Below are positions 48,505 through 57,259 of a stretch of 64,000 bases of DNA, piece by piece; positions within the stretch are counted from its first letter, which is position 1; each line of letters starts with the position of its first letter. This DNA is from Trichococcus paludicola. GTDB lineage: Bacteria > Bacillota > Bacilli > Lactobacillales > Aerococcaceae. A program made the position numbers and the translations under genes. The notes under the pieces are model-generated. The model saw only the letters and a program-made list of their open reading frames with translations. It was not told where the DNA came from and did no database searches. The DNA lies in assembly GCF_003052295.1 (NCBI RefSeq), contig NZ_QBLC01000002.1:372001-436000 (forward strand). Direction: 5' to 3'.

Positions 48505-49011
48505 GTGAACAAACAAAAGCTTCGTTTTATATCCATCGGTTTTTTGTTGTCTGCCGTTCTGTTGGCCGGCTTCCAGCTTTTTTATCCGGAAGCACTCCCT
48601 GGCAGCACCTTCAACGGAGAAGCAAATGCCGATTCAACGGATTATCAAGAGAAATATGAAAGTACTGCGGCGGAATTGGAATTGCAGAAGCAACTGAATG
48701 AAGCTGCAACAAGCATCACACCTGTTGACGAAGCTGCAGTGGCCTCCAGTGCCCCAGCCGAAACAGCAAGCGTGGTCGAAAGTTCAGCTGTCCCTGCCGC
48801 AAATGTACCCGTCACATTCGTCATCACTTCCGGACAACCGACTTCCGTTGTCATCGACAATCTGGTTAGTGCGGGACTCATTACGGATCGGGCAGTCTTT
48901 GAACAGTATCTGAATGACCGGAATCTTGTCATGAAGATCAATATCGGAGAGTACCAATTATCCCAGGACATGGGCTATGAAGTCATCGCCGATATGATTA
49001 CACTGGAATAA
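48505..49011 (+). CDS. MltG/YceG-like protein lacking the catalytic domain
   Basis: 168 aa: N-terminal membrane anchor ('FISIGFLLSAVLLAGFQLFY'), a short coiled coil and an Ala/Ser/Val-rich linker, then a domain of about 65 residues ('VTFVITSGQPTSVVIDNLVS' to 'YQLSQDMGYEVIADMI') resembling the LysM-like N-terminal subdomain of the endolytic transglycosylase MltG. The catalytic part with its Glu is absent, so cell-wall cleavage is not expected; peptidoglycan or partner binding is possible. GAGGAG-type site, start GTG. It ends at a strong terminator. Confidence 0.8.
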   Translation: MNKQKLRFISIGFLLSAVLLAGFQLFYPEALPGSTFNGEANADSTDYQEKYESTAAELELQKQLNEAATSITPVDEAAVASSAPAETASVVESSAVPAANVPVTFVITSGQPTSVVIDNLVSAGLITDRAVFEQYLNDRNLVMKINIGEYQLSQDMGYEVIADMITLE

Positions 49012-49027
49012 TACCCCGCCGTTCAAC

Positions 49028-49079
49028 AAAGAAGGAGCCGGAACAAGGATGTTGCAATCCTTGTTCCGGCTCCTTCTTT
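49028..49079. terminator. Strong terminator after mini-MltG gene
   Basis: 23-bp perfect stem (49028-49050 with 49057-49079), 6-nt loop, then further Ts on the plus strand. It also lies downstream of pbpA on the minus strand. Confidence 0.9.
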
Positions 49080-49127
49080 TTGTTTATTTGACGGTCGTCA
49101 GTCGTTTGTCTCTTCTGAGCTGACTGG

Positions 49128-51176
49128 TTATTCCGCTGCCGTTGCGTAATCCCCAGTGTTGAAATAAGCATCAAAGACCTTTTTGGCTATCGGTGTAGCC
49201 CGACCCGTTTCCGATTTGAGATAAGGGACCACAACGGTTACGGTAATTTCTGGATTGTCGAAGGGTGCATAGCCGACAAAGGTGGAGTTGAAGACACTCT
49301 CACCCTTCAGATTCTCATTGTTCCCGTCATAGAAGGCCTCCGCCGTACCTGTCTTGGCGGCAACGTTATTCGCGTCCTTCCCGAATGTCGAATAGGCCGT
49401 TCCGTTCGCGCTGTGGGTCACTTGATAAAACCCTTGTTGGACACGTTCCATCGCTTCAACGCCGACATCGACCTGATTCATTACTTTTGTCTCTAGAGTC
49501 GTTTCCAAAGCCCCCAGCGATCCGTTCGCATCCGTGCTGCGAATTTCCGAAACCAGTTGCGGCGCGTACCGGGTGCCGCCATTAGCAATGGTATTGATGT
49601 ATTGCGACAATTGCAGGGTCGTGTACAGATCGTACTGTCCGAATGATTGGTCGACTACGTTAACTGCCGCCTGATCGAATCCGGTCAGTCCGCTGCCTTC
49701 GTTCGGCAGGTCGATCCCCGTCTTCACACCCAAGCCGAACTGGGCAAAGTAGCTGCGCAGCTCGTCGATCAGATCTGCGGAAATATTCAAGGTGCCTCCC
49801 GATTCATAGCTGGATTGTCCCCCCATCAGCATCGCCAATTTGACCATGTAAATATTCGATGAGCGGGCTAACGCTTCGATGTCGTTGATGGCCACTTGGC
49901 TGCCGATGGACGGGTTGAAAACTGACTTTTTCAGATTGGACCCTTGGAATTGCAAAGGTTCATCGACGAGGACATTGTTGTCCGTGCTGATGACACCGCT
50001 CATGTATCCGGTCAGCACCATCGCACCTTTCACAGCCGAACCCATCCCGTAACTGGAATTGATGACGCCCAATGCATCATCCACAATTTCGTTGGATGTC
50101 GAGCGTTGCTTCCCGGTCATGCCCAGGATCTCTCCTGTATTCGGATCCGATGCCACTATGTACACCCGGTCGTTATAGGAATCGACATTGCTGTTCAGGA
50201 ACTCGGTAGCAATCTGTTCAATTTCCTTTTGAAAATCGATATCGATGGTCAGAACCAGGTTATCACCGGCTTTCCCTTCGTAGGATTCCTCCCGCGTCAC
50301 AACCTCACCAGATTGATCCGTGATCGTTTCCCATTGTGATTTCGTGCCTGAGAGCACCGATTCGTATTCTTGCTCCAAGTAGGAGTTTCCGACGCGGTCG
50401 TTCCTGGCGTACCCTTTTGCCAAATAGGTGGCGACTTGGTCGCTCGGCAAACCGATCTTCTCGCTGGTCACTCCACCCAATATACTCTTCAGCAAGTCGG
50501 ATTCTGGGTAGATCCTGACCCAATCCGTCGCAACATCCACACCGGACAGACCGGACAGATTTTCGCTCACCTGAGCCAGTTCTTCATTCGAAACATCCTT
50601 ATTTTTGATGCTTGTTGTCGACAGGGCATACGCGCTGTTCATCCGCTTAAAGATTGCGGCAATTTCTTTTTGTTCATCAGAATAAGCGATGTCTTCCGCC
50701 GTTATTTTCGCTAGCTCCACTTCATACAATTCGGAACCCGGCAACAGCTTTTCATCATCCGACAGACGCTTTAACATGACTTCATTGTTTACAGCCATCC
50801 AATAATCCTTCAGATCACGCTCCGTCAGTTCTTCAATGCTGACGTTTATCAAACCCGCCAATGAAGAGGCAACCTTTGCCATTTCCTCGGCTGTCGTGTT
50901 TGCTCCTCTGGTGTAAGTTATGGAATGCTGTGGTTCATTGCCCACAAGTATGGTGCCATCTCTGTCATATATCAAACCGCGCGGCACTGATTCCGTGACA
51001 AGTGTCGTTTCCGTACGTTTCACGATGGCTTCGAATTCATCTCCGCGAACGATCTGCAGGTATCCCAACCGGAATATCACTGCGGAAAACAGCGAGAACA
51101 CGATAAAAAAGAGCAGGTTCAAGCGAAACGGGATATGCGATTTTCTCTTCCTTTTGCTTTGGGTATTATCTTCCAA
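49128..51176 (-). CDS. pbpA: Class B penicillin-binding protein (PBP2A/Pbp2b type)
   Basis: 682-aa monofunctional transpeptidase of cell-wall elongation. N-terminal membrane helix ('LNLLFFIVFSLFSAVIFRLG'), a PBP dimerisation domain ('LVTESVPRGLIYDRDGTIL'), then the transpeptidase motifs: SxxK in 'SYGMGSAVKGAM', SxN in 'ARSSNIYMVK' and KTG in 'VAAKTGTAEAF'. It starts at TTG with AGGAAGGTG upstream. Position near rpmG, yqgN and sodA matches Bacillus pbpA, favouring the elongation PBP over FtsI. Own consensus promoter. Confidence 0.93.
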   Translation of the reverse strand: MEDNTQSKRKRKSHIPFRLNLLFFIVFSLFSAVIFRLGYLQIVRGDEFEAIVKRTETTLVTESVPRGLIYDRDGTILVGNEPQHSITYTRGANTTAEEMAKVASSLAGLINVSIEELTERDLKDYWMAVNNEVMLKRLSDDEKLLPGSELYEVELAKITAEDIAYSDEQKEIAAIFKRMNSAYALSTTSIKNKDVSNEELAQVSENLSGLSGVDVATDWVRIYPESDLLKSILGGVTSEKIGLPSDQVATYLAKGYARNDRVGNSYLEQEYESVLSGTKSQWETITDQSGEVVTREESYEGKAGDNLVLTIDIDFQKEIEQIATEFLNSNVDSYNDRVYIVASDPNTGEILGMTGKQRSTSNEIVDDALGVINSSYGMGSAVKGAMVLTGYMSGVISTDNNVLVDEPLQFQGSNLKKSVFNPSIGSQVAINDIEALARSSNIYMVKLAMLMGGQSSYESGGTLNISADLIDELRSYFAQFGLGVKTGIDLPNEGSGLTGFDQAAVNVVDQSFGQYDLYTTLQLSQYINTIANGGTRYAPQLVSEIRSTDANGSLGALETTLETKVMNQVDVGVEAMERVQQGFYQVTHSANGTAYSTFGKDANNVAAKTGTAEAFYDGNNENLKGESVFNSTFVGYAPFDNPEITVTVVVPYLKSETGRATPIAKKVFDAYFNTGDYATAAE

Positions 51177-51211
51177 TTTTACACCTTCCTAAAACCATAG
51201 TTCGACAACCT

Positions 51212-51239
51212 ATTATAGCAAAAAAAGCATGCATTACAA
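51212..51239 (-). promoter_or_regulatory. Promoter of pbpA
   Basis: Minus strand: TTGTAA, 16-nt spacer, consensus TATAAT, about 35 nt before the TTG start. Confidence 0.7.
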
Positions 51240-51299
51240 ACGAAGCAACAAATTTTTAACATGTATCCTTGCTGGATATGCCAAGACGCGTTCGGATTC

Positions 51300-51328
51300 T
51301 TCATAAAACCAGCGGGATATGCTAAAAT
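51300..51328 (+). promoter_or_regulatory. Promoter of the YfhO gene
   Basis: TTCATA, 17-nt spacer, extended -10 TGcTAAAAT. It gives a leader of about 105 nt before the gene. Confidence 0.6.
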
Positions 51329-51440
51329 AGCAGAAGCACTTGTGAATTATTCGCTTCAACTATCAGGAGCGTTCCCTCACGGTCAGCCGACTCTGCAGGA
51401 ATGCCAAAAAATTACCGGTTCATAAGGAGGAATGTGCAGC

Positions 51441-54095
51441 ATGCTGAAGCGTTTCACAACTCTATCCCCGCAAAAAAATATGCTTTTCCTTTCGTTCTTA
51501 CTGCCTTTATTTGTAATGACGGTCATTTATGCCACCATGGGAGTTTTTCCTTTCGGCAATAGCACATTGCTGACGGTCGATCTCGGCCAGCAATATGTAG
51601 ATTTTTTCAGTTATTACCGCACAACCTTATTGTCCGATCCTTCTGCCTTTTTCTTTTCGTTCACAAAATCATTCGGTGGAGAAATGCTGGGGTTGTGGGC
51701 TTATTATCTGATGAGTCCTTTCAATTTGATTTTTCTGATGTTTCCGCAGTCCCTGTTGCCCTTGGCGGTTACCCTCTTGATTTTGTTGAAGGTTTCCGTG
51801 TCGGGTTTGACTTTTGCTCATCTGTTGATTTCCCGCTTCGAAGGAAAAGGTTTGTTAGTTCCGTCCTTCGCATTGAGCTATGCCTTGATGGGTTATGTCA
51901 TCGTCAATCAATTAAACGTCATGTGGCTGGATGGGCTCGTTTTCCTGCCTCTGATCATTCTTGGTTTGGAAAAACTGATGTCGGGTGACAGTGGTCTGTC
52001 TTACAGCTTATTTCTGAGCGTGATGTTGATTTCCAATTATTATATCGGATTCATGATATGTGTTTTCCTGGTCTTCTATTACCTTTTCGTGTTTTCAAGA
52101 CAAGAGGTTGTTGGCCCGAATAATCTGAAGGCGCAGCTGAAACACTTCTTCATCCAATCAGCCCGATTCATCGGTTATTCTTTGCTGGGAGCTGGTTTTG
52201 CCTCCGTCTTGCTGCTGCCAACTTTTTATTCGCTCTTGGGGAGCAAAGCAAGTTATGCCAATAATCTGATCGATTGGAGTTTCGCCTATGATCCTTTCGA
52301 AGTCGTTTCAAAGTTTTATATCGGGGCTTTCAATTTCGACCAGATGCCTAGCGGACATCCCAATCTCTTTATCGGCACTGTCGCTCTGACAGCGTATATC
52401 TATTATTTTTTCCATCCCGCCTTCTCCAAAAAAGAACGGTTCACGTCGCTTGTGCTGACCGCCCTCTTTTTTCTGGCGATGAACGTCCAGTTTCTGAATA
52501 AAATCTGGCATGCCGGACAATACCCAATCTGGTACCCTTACCGCTTTTCGTTCACAGTTTGCTTCTTTTTCCTGTTGAACGGTTTTCGGGCGTTGCGTAC
52601 CTATCGTCCTTTTCCCTTTTCGCTGGCCTGCTCTCTTTTGATTGCGAATGCAGTCACCGCCATATATGTGCTGAAAATGGATTTTGAATTTCTGGAGCCT
52701 GTCCAGGTATTGATCACAGCAGTCGTTTCTGTGCTTGTCCTAGTGTTGCTGATGCTCAGGGATCAGCCCCGAAAATGGCTGACCTATGCTTTGCTTTTCG
52801 TGGTCACCGCAGAGATGACGGCCAACGCAGCCATCGATTTGTTTCGATTAGGCTACGTCAAGCAGGACGAATTCGCCGATTATCAAACGAATCTGAATAC
52901 GATGTTGGCGGATGTGCGGACACCCAAAGATACGTTCTACCGGATCGAAAAAACGTTCCAACGCTCCAAAAACGACAGCTTTCAAGCCAATTATGCCGGA
53001 ATCAATCATTTCAGCTCTACTTTCGAAAAGGAGATTCCCGCCTTGTTCGGATCATTGGGTTTTCCGGACGGGAACGGGTTTATCGTTTACTCAACCGGAA
53101 CTTTGTTTACGGATGCACTGTTCGGCGTGAAATATTTCATTCAGGACAAGAAGTTGCCGGAAACATTTTATGACCTCAATGACGGCTTATATCGGTTGAA
53201 CCGTAACTCCACCCGCCCGGATTTGACCCAGTACAATTTGTATTCCGAAACGGATAGATCCACCACCTACGAAAATCCATATGCTTTGTCATTGGCATTC
53301 GGGGTTTCCGAAAGTGTATTGGAACTTGATTTGATCGAGGATCAGCCCATATTGATGCAGGAACAGCTGCTGGATGCCTTCAACAATCAGGAAAGCATCG
53401 AACCTTATTTCTCCTTGCGTCCGTTCGATTCCAACGTTTTTCAGAATGTCACATCCTCTGCCGGTGATGCACAGAACACAACCTACTATCGGTCTGTGGA
53501 TGGTGCCATCTCCAGGATCGAATTCCAGTTCACGCCTACGAGCGATAATCCTTATTATCTGATTCTGGATGCGGGCATCGACGACGATGATGCGACTCTT
53601 TATGTGAATAATGTTAAGTTGGATTATTATACGACCTTCCGGAATGATCAGGTCATCAACATCGCAAGCAACCAACAGGGTGAAAACATCACCTTTACAA
53701 TCGAACTGCGCGAGGATTCGATTCGGGTACAGGACCTGAAACTTTACGAATTGAACAAAGCTCTGTTTGAGGAAACCATTTCATCCCGTCAAGCGGAAAG
53801 CATGAGGATCTCCTCGTTCAGTCAGACGCACATCACAGGTTCCGTCACTATTGGGGATAGAAATGAAATATTGTTGACGACAATCCCTTATAGCCAGGGC
53901 TGGGAAGTGACAATCGATGGTGAAATGGCCAAAACGGCAACCGCTCTGAATGGTCTGCTGGCGGTGCCGATCAGCGCAGGCAAACATACCATCGCGTTGA
54001 CGTACCGCACCCCCTATCTGATAACCGGACTTTCAATCAGCGTCGTTTCAATCGCTGGTGCCTTATTATTGAGAAAATATCGTAAAAATAAATAA
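51441..54095 (+). CDS. YfhO-family polytopic membrane protein
   Basis: About 884 aa. The N-terminal half has 11-13 membrane helices, with the family pattern 'TLLTVDLGQQYVDFFSYYR' in the first extracellular loop and 'SYALMGYVIVNQLNVMWLDG'. The C-terminal part (about 460-860) is a large extracellular beta-rich domain, including 'ILLTTIPYSQGWEVTIDGE', closed by a last helix ('LITGLSISVVSIAGALLL'). The fold is GT-C-like, and Firmicute YfhO proteins are linked to sugar modification of lipoteichoic acid or other wall polymers. AAGGAGG lies 10 nt before the chosen ATG; another ATG at 51432 is too close to it. Confidence 0.92.
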   Translation: MLKRFTTLSPQKNMLFLSFLLPLFVMTVIYATMGVFPFGNSTLLTVDLGQQYVDFFSYYRTTLLSDPSAFFFSFTKSFGGEMLGLWAYYLMSPFNLIFLMFPQSLLPLAVTLLILLKVSVSGLTFAHLLISRFEGKGLLVPSFALSYALMGYVIVNQLNVMWLDGLVFLPLIILGLEKLMSGDSGLSYSLFLSVMLISNYYIGFMICVFLVFYYLFVFSRQEVVGPNNLKAQLKHFFIQSARFIGYSLLGAGFASVLLLPTFYSLLGSKASYANNLIDWSFAYDPFEVVSKFYIGAFNFDQMPSGHPNLFIGTVALTAYIYYFFHPAFSKKERFTSLVLTALFFLAMNVQFLNKIWHAGQYPIWYPYRFSFTVCFFFLLNGFRALRTYRPFPFSLACSLLIANAVTAIYVLKMDFEFLEPVQVLITAVVSVLVLVLLMLRDQPRKWLTYALLFVVTAEMTANAAIDLFRLGYVKQDEFADYQTNLNTMLADVRTPKDTFYRIEKTFQRSKNDSFQANYAGINHFSSTFEKEIPALFGSLGFPDGNGFIVYSTGTLFTDALFGVKYFIQDKKLPETFYDLNDGLYRLNRNSTRPDLTQYNLYSETDRSTTYENPYALSLAFGVSESVLELDLIEDQPILMQEQLLDAFNNQESIEPYFSLRPFDSNVFQNVTSSAGDAQNTTYYRSVDGAISRIEFQFTPTSDNPYYLILDAGIDDDDATLYVNNVKLDYYTTFRNDQVINIASNQQGENITFTIELREDSIRVQDLKLYELNKALFEETISSRQAESMRISSFSQTHITGSVTIGDRNEILLTTIPYSQGWEVTIDGEMAKTATALNGLLAVPISAGKHTIALTYRTPYLITGLSISVVSIAGALLLRKYRKNK

Positions 54096-54131
54096 GAAAA
54101 GCGGTTGGGGGCAAAATCCCAGCCGCTTTTC
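54096..54131 (+). terminator. Terminator of the YfhO gene
   Basis: 14-bp stem with one G-U pair (GAAAAGCGGTTGGG with its complement at 54118-54131) directly after the stop codon, ending in a TTTT-C-TTG run. Confidence 0.75.
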
Positions 54132-54142
54132 TTGTCTATTTC

Positions 54143-54169
54143 AGGGCTGAACGAACCCGCTCAGCTTTT
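54143..54169. repeat. Dispersed hairpin repeat, copy 1
   Basis: 27-nt element whose first 17 nt (AGGGCTGAACGAACCCG) also occur at 60796. It folds as a 7-bp stem with one mismatch around the loop GAACCC. It lies between the YfhO terminator and the 3' end of the FakA-FakB fusion gene. Confidence 0.55.
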
Positions 54170-54306
54170 AGTCATTTTGGGAACCATGGGAAGGCCGGTC
54201 CCAAAAAACTATCCACAATCGAATTATTGTTAAGATATTGCGCGACTATGAATAGAATTGTAAAGAAGATTCATAGTGCCAGAGCACTTAATAGAAAAGC
54301 ATTCAT

Positions 54307-56100
54307 CTATGATTCCTCTTCACACATATATGAAATCGCCACAGTACCGACACCGGCGCTCATTCCGACGATTGTAGAAATGTTCATGATATACTCCGGT
54401 TCCTTGCCAAGCAAAGCGACGCTGCGCTTCCGATAGGCTTCAGCTTTTTCGGGATTATTGGCATGCACGATCGCATATCTCGAAATCTTCTCCTGTGCAT
54501 TCACCTTTTCCAGCAAGCGGAACAACTTCTTTTCATTCCCTTTTTCGCTGAAGGCTTTTTCGGCTATCGAACCTTTGCCTTTCGCATCGATGGACACGAC
54601 AGGTTTGAGGTTGATCGTCATCGCCGCCATCCCGGACACTTTGCTTAACCTTCCGGATCTCACCATGTATTTCAGGTTGTTGACGCTGACGAAGATATTT
54701 GTGCGGTCCCTCAAGCGTTCAATCGCTCCAACGATTTCATCAAAAGGCGTTTTCGCCGCAATCATTTCTGCCGCTTTCATGACAAGCAACCCTTCCGCAC
54801 CTGAATTCCGCTTTGAATCGATCACGGCAATTTTTTTGCCTTCATGCAGTTTTTTCGAGACAGCATTTTGGAACACGCTGTTGGTTCCGCTCTGCTCTTT
54901 CGCAACAGTCAGAATGATGACTTTATCGTAATGAGAGAGCACCGTGTCTAGATATTTCTCTACAACAACCGGATTCGGCTGTGAACTCTTCGGGTATTCG
55001 ATGGCTTCTTCCAATAAAGGATAGAAAAGTTCTGGGGTCATCGTCACCTTATCAAGATAGGAAGTGTTGTCAAAATTCAAGTTAAGCGGCAGCATGTGCA
55101 CTTGGTAGCGATCCAGCATTTCCTGCGGAAGATCCGCGATCGAGTCCGTGATCAGTGCCGTGTCATATTTCCGGTCAAAGGCTGATTCGTTCTGTCTGAC
55201 CATATCATCCGCCTTCTGCTGCAGGATAATGCCTTTTTTGCGCAAAACCTGGAATACTTGTTCCGGCGCATTGGCGTGAATATGGATCCTGGCTTTGTGG
55301 TTATTGCCTGCCACAATCAAGGAATCTCCATACAGTGCCAGTTCCGCTCTCAGTGCTTCCAGATTAATCGAATCCGCTGACAACAGCGCTTCGGTACAGT
55401 AGCGATGGCGAATCTCCCCTTGACTATGGATCAATTCCTCATTGAAAGAAAGATCTTCCGGTTCATCGCTGACCTCCAAGTCCACCTTCCCGGTGCGCAA
55501 AAATGTTGCAAATCCTTGCAGAAAGTAGACAAACCCCTTCGCGCCGGAATCGACGACTTTGGAGTCTTGAAGCACTTTTAAACGAGAAGTTGTCGCTTCC
55601 AAAGATTTGTTGGCCGTGATCATCGATTTTGAAAACAATTCGGAGAAGTTAGTCGAAAGGTCTTTATGGCTGTACACCGCATCCGCCCATTCCCGGATGA
55701 CGGTGATGATTGTCCCTTCCACCGGATCGGAAATCGCCTGATAGGCATAAGGAACCGCATTTTTGACCGTTTCTGCAAATGAAGGAATGGTTATCGTCTC
55801 CTCATCCATCAGACTGAGAAAGATCCCGTTGATGTATTGCGCAATGATGATACCGGAATTTCCCCTGGCACCCGTCAAAGCAGCATCGGCTATACTGTTC
55901 ATGGTTTCCTTAACGGATCCGGAGATTCTCGCATCCAAGATGATCGCATGCATGGTTGAAGAAAGGTTGCTGCCAGTGTCCCCGTCAGCGACCGGAAACA
56001 CGTTGATTTCATTCAGGCTGTTTTTGTTTTTTATGACCTCCTGTGCACCCGACACAAAAGAATAGTAAAGATTTTCGCTGTCCAATTTTGAAATATCCAT
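54307..56100 (-). CDS. DAK2/DhaL-DegV fusion: putative single-chain fatty acid kinase
   Basis: 597 aa. Residues 1-200 form a DhaL/DAK2 kinase domain ('FPVADGDTGSNLSSTM' at 35-50 for Mg-ATP, 'TGARGNSGIIIAQ' at 76-88). Residues about 205-305 match the FakA linker with Cys235 ('RYCTE'), His273 and His275 ('RIHIHAN'), corresponding to the catalytic Cys/His/His of staphylococcal FakA. Residues 312-597 are a full DegV/FakB fatty-acid-binding module ('ALITDSIADLP', 'SSQPNP', 'SGRLSK', 'IVHANNP'). The FakB-binding C-terminal domain of normal FakA is missing, replaced by FakB itself. GGGGGA precedes the ATG. It starts 38 nt after the DUF2177 gene. Fatty acid phosphorylation is inferred. Confidence 0.88.
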   Translation of the reverse strand: MDISKLDSENLYYSFVSGAQEVIKNKNSLNEINVFPVADGDTGSNLSSTMHAIILDARISGSVKETMNSIADAALTGARGNSGIIIAQYINGIFLSLMDEETITIPSFAETVKNAVPYAYQAISDPVEGTIITVIREWADAVYSHKDLSTNFSELFSKSMITANKSLEATTSRLKVLQDSKVVDSGAKGFVYFLQGFATFLRTGKVDLEVSDEPEDLSFNEELIHSQGEIRHRYCTEALLSADSINLEALRAELALYGDSLIVAGNNHKARIHIHANAPEQVFQVLRKKGIILQQKADDMVRQNESAFDRKYDTALITDSIADLPQEMLDRYQVHMLPLNLNFDNTSYLDKVTMTPELFYPLLEEAIEYPKSSQPNPVVVEKYLDTVLSHYDKVIILTVAKEQSGTNSVFQNAVSKKLHEGKKIAVIDSKRNSGAEGLLVMKAAEMIAAKTPFDEIVGAIERLRDRTNIFVSVNNLKYMVRSGRLSKVSGMAAMTINLKPVVSIDAKGKGSIAEKAFSEKGNEKKLFRLLEKVNAQEKISRYAIVHANNPEKAEAYRKRSVALLGKEPEYIMNISTIVGMSAGVGTVAISYMCEEES

Positions 56101-56138
56101 TGGTCTTCCCCCATCCGCTCTTAGGCTTTTTTGGTTGC

Positions 56139-56540
56139 TCAAAGAAATCTTTGTGCCGCAACATATGTGATGCCTGCAGTTGCAGCGTTCAAAAACGTTC
56201 CCCAGGCCAAATCGATCAGGGTAATCGTAATCGGCCAATCTTTCAAAGTGGCCAGATTGGTCAAATCATAGGTCGCATACGCGATCAATCCAAAAAAACC
56301 GCCGGCCAAAATGGCATATTGCAGACTTTCTTTCAAAAGCGCTGGATGAATCACGAAAAATACGAGACCGCCTATGAACAATAAATAGAAGATTATTGCT
56401 GCCCCCCAATTGACATTCGGGGCCATAAGGTGACCCAAATACTTGCTGTAAATATTTTTGGATAACACGCCCAACCAGACAATATCCACTAAAAAGAACA
56501 CAAAAAATGTCAAGAAATACAATTTGATGCTGTCCATCAT
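56139..56540 (-). CDS. DUF2177 family membrane protein
   Basis: 133 aa with four predicted membrane helices, the DUF2177 pattern being 'FFVFFLVDIVWLGVLSKNIY' at the N-terminus, 'GGFFGLIAYATYDLTNLATL' in the centre and 'LIDLAWGTFLNAATAGITY' at the end. Conserved Asp residues sit inside helices 1, 3 and 4, unusual for a purely structural protein. Function unknown. GGGAGG lies 5-8 nt before two tandem ATGs. It follows the ABC ATPase gene by 31 nt, so probably belongs to the marR-ABC operon. Confidence 0.85.
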   Translation of the reverse strand: MMDSIKLYFLTFFVFFLVDIVWLGVLSKNIYSKYLGHLMAPNVNWGAAIIFYLLFIGGLVFFVIHPALLKESLQYAILAGGFFGLIAYATYDLTNLATLKDWPITITLIDLAWGTFLNAATAGITYVAAQRFL

Positions 56541-56571
56541 TTCTTCCTCCCTTTCGTTACCCGTTGTTGTT

Positions 56572-57249
56572 TCAGCTTCCGATTCTTTCCGTCAAAATGC
56601 CGTCTTTCATTACATAAACTTTATCACAATAGTCTATCAAACGCTCATCATGCGTCACCATGATGGTAGCCTTTTTCTTCAGTTTTGTTTCCCGCGCCAA
56701 AATCTCCACCACTTCGAAAGCCTTTTGCGTATCCAGACTGGCTGTCGGTTCATCCGCAAGAATGACAGCAGGGTCATGGTAGAGGGCACGGGCGATAGCG
56801 ACTCGTTGCCTCTGGCCTCCGGAGAGGTCACTCGGAAATTTATTTTTCAATTCGAAGATACCCAATTCTTTCAATAAGTCATCCCGTTTTTGTTTATCCA
56901 CTTTGCTACGTTCGACTTTATTGGCCAAATGCAATTGATCCTGGACAGTCAGAAACGGGACCAGATTCGAGGCTTGGAGTATGAATCCGATCTCCTCGAA
57001 CCGTAATTTTGCTCGTTTCTTCTCGCTCACATCACTGAATGGATTGCCGTTGATCAGCACCCGGCCTTCAGAAGGCGACTGCAATCCACCTGTAATGGTC
57101 AAAAATGTACTTTTACCCGATCCACTCGGCCCGATGATTGCGACAAATTCTCCGGCTTCAACAGCAAGATTGGTTGACTTCAATGCGTCGATCCTCAATT
57201 CGCCTTCCCCAAATGAACGGGATACATCTATCAATTCGATTAATTTCAT
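56572..57249 (-). CDS. ABC transporter ATP-binding protein (LolD/HrtA-like)
   Basis: 225-aa nucleotide-binding subunit of a MacB-type exporter. Walker A 'IGPSGSGKSTFLTITGG', signature 'DLSGGQRQRVAIARAL', Walker B 'AVILADEPTASLD', and H-loop 'IMVTHDERLIDYC'. AGGAG precedes the ATG by 7 nt. It starts 10 nt after the permease stop. With its single FtsX-like permease it most resembles heme/antimicrobial-type HrtAB exporters; the substrate is not shown by the sequence. Confidence 0.93.
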   Translation of the reverse strand: MKLIELIDVSRSFGEGELRIDALKSTNLAVEAGEFVAIIGPSGSGKSTFLTITGGLQSPSEGRVLINGNPFSDVSEKKRAKLRFEEIGFILQASNLVPFLTVQDQLHLANKVERSKVDKQKRDDLLKELGIFELKNKFPSDLSGGQRQRVAIARALYHDPAVILADEPTASLDTQKAFEVVEILARETKLKKKATIMVTHDERLIDYCDKVYVMKDGILTERIGS

Positions 57250-57259
57250 ATGCTCACTC

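Noticed and set aside
54176-54205. TTTTGGGAACC/GGTCCCAAAA hairpin after the FakA-FakB fusion gene
   Set aside because: Has a bulge and no T-tract on either strand; not a convincing terminator.
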